64,000 bases of DNA. Source: Luzula sylvatica. Its lineage: Eukaryota > Streptophyta > Magnoliopsida > Poales > Juncaceae. This document shows, piece after piece, positions 56,091 through 64,000 of the stretch. The first letter of the stretch is position 1; every line of letters begins with the position of its first letter. Both the position numbers and the translations under genes were made by a program. The notes under the pieces are model-generated. The model saw only the letters and a list, made by a program, of their open reading frames with translations, was not told where the DNA came from and did not search any database. The DNA is taken from NCBI GenBank assembly GCA_946800325.1, contig OX326961.1, positions 36,351,043-36,415,042 on the forward strand, read 5' to 3'.

Positions 56091-58165
56091 TGAAGGAAAT
56101 ACAGTTTTGGATCAATGGTAAAATGGTACGTAGAAGGACAAACGAACGCACGCGTTCGTGGGCATAAGAAACAGTTTTAGTAAAATTGGCATAACTTTCA
56201 GATAACGATTCCAATTTGTATGGTTCAACTTGCGTTGGATAGATAATGAGATTATCTAGAACTTTCATGAAGAAATATATTTCATTTGAGCGATGTATCA
56301 GTGTCGTTTTAATGGAATACCGAAAGGATGCGACAGTTTGACATATACAGTTAGTAAAACCGTCATAACTTTCGCATCCGAACTCCAATTGGACTGGGCC
56401 AAATTGTGTTGAAAATATAATACGATTATCTACAACTTTCGTGAAGGTTTGAAGTGTAGGGAATTCACCCGACCCCGGACCCGCGCAGCGGATATGAAGG
56501 CCCGGTCCGGGTCCCTAAATCCAAGATCACGCCATGACTTCGAGGGTACGATGCAATAGAAGGATAGACGATTACCAGCGTGAAATTGATCACGCACGAC
56601 GGGTTGATCGCTCGCATCCTTCTCTTCCTTCGGTGTCACGTTGGTGACTAGCCCGTGCGTCCCATACCACACGTCTCCCACCGTCTTGACACGCCTCCGG
56701 CTGTCTTCATGCGTCCCGTTTCCGATTCCGCTTGTTTCCGTCTCTGACATATTTCGTTCCTCCGAATCGATCACAACCGAAAGAGCCCCAGATGTTGCTC
56801 CTCTACTTGTATCCACCTTGACTTGTAAGACGTCAGTCGCGGGTGCAACTGCCTAGACGAAGCACCAGCGAACTTGCTCGATCGATTGATTCTCTTCTCC
56901 GGAAAAACTGTTTTTCTCGGTTCTTTCTCTTTACACCCTTTCACTCAATAGAAAGATGTCTCTCAATATTTCTGGAATATTCTGAATATTCTGAATGAAT
57001 TTACATAACTGAAGAGAGAGAAATATCCTATTTATATCATATAGGATTAAGATTGGTCAAAAGATATGTATATCCAATATACACTCTTTCACACAGAAAG
57101 TTGCATGAATCTGTCCAGTATTCAGTCCATACGAAATTGGTAAATTCCTCTGACAGAAAATCAACCAACACTAAAGTTGTAGATAATCTTATTATCTACA
57201 CGACCTAATTTTTCCTGGCCCAATTGGAGTTCGTATGCAAAAGTTATGACTGTTTTACTAACTGTATGTCATACTGTTGCACCCTTTCGGTATTTCATAG
57301 AAACGACACTGATACTTCGTTCATATGAAATGTATTTCTACATGAAGGTTGTAGATAATCTTATTATCTATCTAACCCAATTTGAACCTTTCAAATTGGA
57401 TTTTCCTACTGAAAGATATGACCACGAATGTATGCTTACATTCGTTTATCCTTGTGTACACTTTTACGGTTGATCCTGAAACTGTATTTCCTTCATGAAG
57501 TAGGTTGGAACGATTTAACAACTTCATTTCAACAGAATACTGAAACGGTGCATGCAGTTTTCTGTTTGAAAATGTGTATAGTAGATATACATACATTTTG
57601 GCTCATCTTTATCCTATGTAGTATATATATATGATGTTTCTCTCTGATCTAAGAAGTCAATTGAAGAGTTAATCCTGAATCTAATTCAGATTAGACTAAT
57701 TGAGACGATCATTCGAAAGAACACCATCAATAGTTGAATGAGTGGGATAAGAAAGAGAGAAAAGAGAAAGGGTTTTCTCGGATTAGAGAATCAAACGCGA
57801 TCAAGCAAGTTCGCCGGTGCATCGTCTTGGCAGGTGCATCCGCGACCGAGGTGCTACGACTCACGGTGGATACGAGTAGAGGAGCGACACATGTGGCTCT
57901 TAGTTGTGATCAAACCGGAGACGTTCATGGAGTCCAAACGGTGGGAGACGTGTGGTATGTGACGCACGGACTAGTCACCAACGTGACACTGGAGAAGGGA
58001 AGGATGCGAGCGATCAACCAATCGTGCGTGATCAATTTCACGCTGGTAATCGTCTATCCTATTTTGCATCGTACTCTCGAAGTCGAGACGTGATCTCGGA
58101 ATTTGGGAACCGGACCGGACCTTCATATCCGCTGCGCGGGCCCGGAATCGAATCGATTCCCTTCA
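56091..58165 (+). mobile_element. Solo LTR e, interrupted by solo LTR d
   Basis: Begins TGAAGGAAATACAG and ends GATTCCCTTCA. It is flanked by TCACA (56086-56090, 58166-58170). It is split by LTR d at 56455-57495; without that it measures about 1.03 kb. It contains the U3 shared with LTR a, a TATA region near 57628 and the GC-rich leader (57780-58165). Confidence 0.9.
56455..57495 (-). mobile_element. Solo LTR d nested in solo LTR e, opposite orientation
   Basis: 1041 bp, begins TGTAGGGAATTC and ends TATTTCCTTCA on plus. It is flanked by TGAAG (56450-56454 and 57496-57500). It carries the same leader and U3 in the opposite direction, so the locus now forms a large imperfect inverted repeat. 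Confidence 0.92.
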
Positions 58166-58170
58166 TCACA

Positions 58171-59505
58171 GTCATATACACAACAATATAATGCTGTTAT
58201 GTTATTTGTACTCGAGCTAAAATCATCCAGAGTTTTAGGAATTAATTGACAACACAATCAGAAGAGCGTAGAATTCGTTATTTTCGGTTCTACAAAGGCC
58301 GGGAGATTAAAAATCCCCTTCCCTCCATATTATATCATATTGAAAGTATGCACAAAAATATACACTCGTATTATTTTGAATTTTTTTTATCTCATAATTG
58401 AATTTAAACAATGTTGAATCTTAATAGTAAGTATTATTATATTATATTTTTAGAGAGAACAAGATTCCATGTAGGTAGACCAATAATAAATTAATACAGT
58501 GTGTTTTCTAACAAACAAATAAAATATTTTTCCAAAGATACGATTTTAACTAGCAAAATAAAATGAATATAAGTAATTACTTTTTGAATTTAGCATATTC
58601 TTAATATTTATTATTAATTCTTTTTGAAAAATATGATTTTCTTAGTGGAATGTAGCAACAATGTCTAATAATACAAATAATAATAATAAATGTACATAAT
58701 TTTATCAAGAGTGCATGTATCGGTACACCAGATTTCACCGGTAGTGGTAGATCTTGACAGAATTTTTCGAGGGGCAAAATGAAAAACTGGTTCTGATTTA
58801 CTGCACAATTTTCTTGGAGGGGTAAACAATAAATTTTACACTATTATATTGATAAAATACACAGAATCACTAGATATATACACTGTTCGGCAAAAAAATT
58901 GGGGGACACGACCGCCTCCCTGGTCCCTACTAAAATCCACCCCTGAGTGGTCCTCATTTCTCTAATTAACGTACTTAATTATGAAAATGAAATTATAGTG
59001 AAATACTCATATAAGGAATTTACAGGAAATTGATGTAGAAAACTAGTCAAAAAATAAAAACTGAGTTTTTTGCTCAGTTTGTTCAGTAAATGAAATAAAT
59101 CTTTGGATAAAATGAAGGATCCTCATAATTAGCTCCTTAGTAGTTTCTCTCTCTTGCCCTTTCTTCTCCTTGTTTTCCCATTTCTTCTTCATCTTATCTA
59201 ATTTTCATCATTGTGGAATTTAAATATCTTCTTGTTTGATAATCATATTGATTTTTGCATGTAATTGAATTGTGGCATTTAAAACGTGAAAACCAAGAAG
59301 AAGCATGGGGACCCGATTCCACGTGTAGTTGTACACAGATTCACACTGTGTAGCTCTTGTGGTTCTCTAAAATATCAACACTAGCACAGCTGCACAATTT
59401 ATCCATATATATATCTGTGTTTGCACATTTTCAACTCAATTCAATTATTTGATAAGTAGAATATTTAAACTTGAAGTTGGAAAAGGAAGAAAGGAGAAAC
59501 TCGTC
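58171..59505. other. Intergenic, upstream of the SDR gene
   Basis: At about 58742-58945 lies a decayed relative of the element at 43598-43860 (GAATTTTTCGAGGGGCAAAA near the left, CCACCCCTGA at the right). The stretch before 59506 is the promoter side of the dehydrogenase gene, with an ATATATATA motif near 59406. No other gene. Confidence 0.45.
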
Positions 59506-60773
59506 ATGTTGAGGACAGCTTTGAGGTTATTTATCTTTCCTTCTGTTTATCTTTTTTATGGCCCAAATTGTTTGTTTAAATTTCTTCTTTTTTGGGTATG
59601 ATTCTTGGTTTTAGATTGAAAGGGAAGTCAATTGCTTGTGATGTTTTCCCCAAATTATCAAGTGTTAATAGATTCTTCTCTACTGAGAAACATTCTGGAA
59701 GGTCGTTTTTCCTCACAATTCCAAATTCATTGCCCTGTGATAATTTTTTTCAATGATATTTATATTCCTTCTGTGCATTATTACAGAAATATATTATTTA
59801 TTAATTAACCACATCGGAAGGATTTTTTCTCTAAAAAAACAGATTAGAAGGTAAGATTGCCGTGATAACTGGCGCAGCCAGTGGAATCGGCAAGGCTGCG
59901 GCCAATGAATTCATAAAAAACGGTGCTAAAGTTATCATTGCTGACATACAAGACCAACTAGGTAAGTCTACTGCGAATGATCTTGGCCCGAATGCCACCT
60001 TCATCCAATGTGATGTCACCAATGAGTCACAGGCAAGTCGCTCTTGCTCAATTCAGTACAACATGTATAAAATGAACTGCTCGATTATCAATCTCATTAC
60101 TCGTTGCAGGTTGCTGATGCAGTTGAACTGGCCATGAAACGGTATGGCCGGCTCGACATCATGTATAACAATGCCGGAACTGGTGGAACGCTAACCCCTA
60201 AGGTCAAGGACTTGGACCTTGATGGGTTTGATCAGACCATGGCTATCAATACCCGAGCAATGGTAGCGGGGATGAAACATGCTGCTCGAGTCATGATCCC
60301 TCACAAAAAAGGATCCATTATTTGTACCGCTAGCATTGCAGGTGTAGTAGTTGTTATATTAATTTATTGTGTGCTCAAATAATAATACTAGTAATTCAAT
60401 AGGTATCATGGGAGGAATGACACCACATGATTATATGGTGTCAAAGGCGGCGATATTAGGTTTGGTGAAATCGGTATCATCTGAGTTATGTTTGCATGGT
60501 ATCAGAGTGAACTGTATATCTCCGCATGCTATACCGACACCCATGACGATAAACACGGTGAAGAAGATGATTGATGGGATCGAAACTGAGAAATGTGTTG
60601 AGGTGACTCGTAATTTGGGAGAATTCAAGGGAGCGACATGTGAAGAATCTGATATAGCGAAGGCGGCTTTGTTCTTAGCTTCCGATGAGTCGAAATATGT
60701 TAGTGGCCATAATCTTGTGGTAGATGGTGGTTTCACTGCTTACAAAAGGGTTATCTTTTCAGGAATTGCATAA
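59506..60773 (+). CDS. Short-chain dehydrogenase/reductase (SDR110C/ABA2-like type), 299 aa
   Basis: Five exons: 59506-59525, 59615-59701, 59843-60032, 60110-60341 and 60403-60773 (TAA). Phases agree and the spliced frame is 900 nt. The Rossmann fold has TGAASGIG (cofactor glycine motif), an acidic residue after the second strand (IIADIQD, favouring NAD), DVTNES, NNAG, the catalytic Ser in TASIAG and Y-x3-K in YMVSK, ending SGHNLVVDGGF. It oxidises an alcohol with NAD; relatives include xanthoxin, zerumbone and borneol dehydrogenases, and the substrate cannot be told. About 36 N-terminal residues encoded by exons 1 and 2 (MLRTALRLKGK..., SVNRFFSTEK) look like a mitochondrial presequence. The third intron (60033-60109) has a GC donor (CAG then GCAAGT). 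Confidence 0.93.
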
Positions 60774-60991
60774 TTAATTGAGCATTGTTTTTATTGTTGT
60801 TAGTCAATAAAAAATTACAATTTCTTATTATTATTAAACAGTTTGTTGGTTAAGCATAAGTTTTTTTTTGAAGAAATACCAATGGTATTCATACTTTTAT
60901 AAATAAAAAAAAAATATTTACATATATAAATAAAAGAAAAAAAGAAAACATAAGCGGTTAAGCATAAGTTTTGTCCACTAGAAAAAACTCA
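60774..60991. other. 3' flank of the SDR gene
   Basis: AT-rich; holds the presumed polyadenylation region. Nothing else seen. Confidence 0.5.
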
Positions 60992-62405
60992 TCTTCTTGG
61001 AGAAGTAATTTTTTATTTAAGAAACAACCAATTTTGAAATACAATCATAAAATTCACACTTTCGGAACTCTGAAAGTCCAACCAAAATTAAATTTCTGAC
61101 TCTCACAATTCGAATTTTCTAACGGACAATCACATTCTCCGAGATGTAATTTACCATCCCTTATTTTGGACTCATGTTTATGCAATCTCCTCATGCCACC
61201 TCATCACAACTCATGACACGTCATCACAATTATTTCAACCATTAGATTATGATATGTGGCAACATATGAACCATAGATTAACCTCTGATTTTGTGTGGTT
61301 ATGTTTTATTTGTAGATATTTATGTGTCCCTTATTTCACACATAGTTTTAAGCAATTTTAGAAGCCCACATCACCTTACACTAATGACGTGTCAAAATAT
61401 CATTTGTTAGGTTCGTGTTGGACCAATTGTATTTGATTTTGAATTGTTTCATAATATGATACATGATTAATTGTGAATACAAATAGAATGTGAATAGTTT
61501 AAATATCTAACATTAATAAATTAATAAATCAATATATAATATAATAAAACATACACCAAATATTGTTAGTATTTTCATAATATAATTTAAAAAAATTAAG
61601 AAATATATTCGTTGGAATTTTATCTTTATTTTGAGATCCATATTATCATATATTTAATATTTTTTTTCAAACTTAAAATTATGAAAACAATTGTGTAAAA
61701 AAGATATAAAAATAAATATAATTACATTAATGACTTGTAAGACTAATTATTATTATTTTTGAAACTATAATTGAAAAAAATGCACATACTACTAAGTATG
61801 TTATTATCATATATTTAATATTTTTTTCTAACTTAAAATTATGAAAACAATTATGTAAAAAAATATAAAAAAATATAATTATATTAATGACTTGTAATCC
61901 TTATTATTATTATTTTTAAAAATATAATAGAATTTTTTTTGCACATCCTAATAATTATTATTATTTTCAAAACAATTATGTTATATTTGTATTTGTACTT
62001 AAAACAGTTTCATGTTAATCTTTTAAAAAAAAATAATGAAAGATATTTATTTACTAAACACAAATAATTTCTTTAACTTATATAATATTTTTCAATAATA
62101 AACATGAAACTTAAAATTTATCAGACATAAATATTTTTTTTTAACTTTTACAATGTTATTATTCTTAATTTTAGATATGATATTTTTTTTTGTATGTGTT
62201 GCATTATAGTATGATAATGTTTCATATTAAAAAATAGTATGATAATTTTGTCATCATCAAACTTCCTTAATCAATATGATATTTATTTTCATATAGTCTT
62301 ATATTTGATCCCGAAAAATCATAACTATATATTATGTGTGTATATATTACGTGTATGGTAAACCAAACGAAACAAAACCGCCGCGAAGTGCGGGTAATCT
62401 CCTAG
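60992..62405 (+). mobile_element. Non-autonomous Helitron candidate, 1.4 kb
   Basis: The 3' end is typical: a short GC hairpin (CCGC-GAAGT-GCGG, 62381-62393), eight bases, then CTAG (62402-62405) followed by T. A matching 5' end is TCTTCTTGGAGAAG at 60992, preceded by A, so the insertion site would be AT. The interior is AT-rich and non-coding, with several ATGACGTGTC/GACACGTCAT-like motifs near 61220 and 61385. The 3' end is the stronger call. Confidence 0.55.
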
Positions 62406-63130
62406 TAAGTTATGAAAAAGAATGGGATAAAAAGGAAATTGGACTCTGAAAGTCCGGTCATCCATAAATTGGATTTGAACAGAAAAAATAATAGTCATAA
62501 AACTAACCCAAAAATAATAATAAATATAATTTATAGTCCAAGTACTATTTAAATTAGAACAATACGAACCATCATCGTAGTTCGGGATGTACACAATTTT
62601 CCAATCCCTCCAACCCGAATCGAATTGACGCGTATTTTGCGGGTTTCAAAAGTGTTGGATCGGGTCCGAGCTAGGACTTTGAGAAATCCGGAAATATGAG
62701 TCAGGTTAGGAGTTTGTGATTAAAAATCCGTATTAACCCAACCCGCCCAAACAACACCACTTGCAATTAATTATTTCTATTTTTATTATAAATTATATGG
62801 TATGTTTTGTTTTTAAAATTATATTGTCATAATTTATTATTTATTCTTTCTAATATTATATGGCATTTTATCTTAAATGAATATTATGTTTGAAAATTAA
62901 TCAAAATTTCTTAATTTAAAACATATATATGACATATTTTCTAAAAAAAATGAGTATTTCTCTTTGTTATTTTTGTTCTATTTAAGAGTAAGATTTGTTT
63001 TTTTGTTATTTTTTCTTATGTTTAATAGAAATATTTGATTTCTTTATAATATCACTACATCAGTTTTGTCATGAAATATGTAATTTATTGAAATTTCTGT
63101 TTTATTTTTATAGTCAGATAGATGACATAA
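62406..63130. other. Intergenic, AT-rich, no gene
   Basis: Nothing was recognised between the Helitron candidate and the copia fragment. Confidence 0.5.
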
Positions 63131-63139
63131 ATAAAATGA

Positions 63140-64000
63140 GACGTTAAAACCGCATTTCTTTACCGAAATTTAATAGAGGATGTGTACATGACACAACCCG
63201 AAGGTTTTATCGATCCAAAAGATGCGAATAAAGTTTGTAAGTTACAACGATCCATTTATGGATTGAAACAAGCATCTCGAAGTTGGAATATACGATTTGA
63301 TGAAGTTATAAGCGAGTATAATTTTATCAAAAACGTAGATGAACCTTGTGTATACAAGAAGGTAAGTGGGAGCCGTATTGTGTTTCTTGTTCTTTATGTG
63401 GACGATATATTGCTCGTAGGAAACGATATTCCGATGCTTACGGAAGTTAAAAAATATTTAACGAGTCGTTTCGCTATGAAAGACTTAGGCGAGGCAGCTT
63501 ATATATTAGGCGTAAAAATCTATAGAGATAGATCTAAAAGACTCCTTGGTTTAAGTCAAAGTACGTATATTGACAAGGTATTGCATAAATTTGCAATGGA
63601 AAATTCCAAGAAAGAATTTATACCTATGTCGCATGGTATTAATTTCTCGAAAAATCAATGTCTGACATCGATTGAAGATAAGAAATTAATGTCTGATGTT
63701 CCATACGCTTCGGCGGTAGGATCCATCATGTATGCCATGATATGTACTCGTCCAGACGTATCATATGCCTTAAGCGTTGTTTCACGCTATCAATCGAATC
63801 CTGGTGAAGCACATTGGATTGCGGTTAAATCTATCCTTAAATACTTACGTAGAACAAAGGATCTCTTTCTCGTGTATGGTGGTACTAGTGAAGAGCTAAT
63901 CGTTAAAGGATATACCGACGCTAGTTTTCAAACATGTATTGATGACTTTAGGTCTCAATCAGGTCATGTGTTTTGTCTAAATGGCGGTGCGGTAGTTTGG
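63140..64000 (+). CDS. Ty1/copia polyprotein fragment: reverse transcriptase and start of RNase H
   Basis: Open for 287 codons to the window end. It begins inside the reverse transcriptase at DVKTAFL, followed by EDVYMTQPEGF, SIYGLKQASR-x-W, the catalytic YVDDILLVGND (about residues 91-101), MKDLGEA, SQSTYIDKVL, YASAVGSIMYAM, RPDVSYA and the RNase H start GYTDASF. Just before 63140 one extra base breaks the frame with the preceding ATG codon, and further upstream the match to the family is lost. The 5' part of the element is therefore missing or degraded here, while the 3' part continues to the right. Confidence 0.88.

Overview
The window is nuclear DNA of a dicotyledonous plant. The evidence is low GC content, many GT-AG introns, a complete THP1 homologue of ordinary plant exon structure, and a dense mix of plant transposon families. 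The exact lineage cannot be read from the sequence; an asterid such as a member of Lamiales is only a guess. Recognisable host genes fill a minority of the 64 kb and most of the rest is transposable-element sequence, much of it datable by target-site duplications (TSDs).

Layout. 1-5 kb: two solo copies of a copia-like LTR with a GC-rich leader, a hAT relic and a large fold-back element full of AT repeats. 6.6-20.1 kb: a cluster of four related three-exon genes (A on minus; B, C and D on plus) encoding unrecognised 187-211 aa proteins that start MGNN. The cluster is interrupted by a young LTR retrotransposon without coding capacity (11259-15349) and by several very short LINE tails. 20.6-22.7 kb: a complete eleven-exon THP1 gene (TREX-2 mRNA export) on minus. 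23.4-28.1 kb: a Mutator-like element with 100-bp terminal inverted repeats, a perfect 9-bp TSD and a broken FAR1-type transposase gene. 28.6-35.9 kb: a full-length L1-type LINE with both frames open and a 16-bp TSD. 37-38.6 kb: a hAT element (8-bp TSD) and a tRNA-related SINE (13-bp TSD). 40.4-54 kb: a duplicated small gene pair (E1, E2) with similar promoters. E1 carries about 3 kb of foreign gene fragments in its intron, and E2 is flanked by inverted repeats. Between the two lies a decayed LINE interrupted by an LTR. 54.7-58.2 kb: copia fragments and two nested solo LTRs. 59.5-60.8 kb: a complete short-chain dehydrogenase gene. 61.0-62.4 kb: a Helitron candidate. 63.1-64.0 kb: the reverse-transcriptase end of a copia element running off the window.

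The most unusual signals are three. The first is the uncharacterised MGNN gene cluster. The second is a set of LINE 3' tails as short as 35 bp, each with its own TSD, whose terminal stem-loop keeps pairing through compensatory changes. The third is the modular U3 regions of the LTR family, which carry different palindromic repeats on a shared GC-rich leader. Exons were assembled by eye from splice sites and reading phase; no database or alignment program was used.
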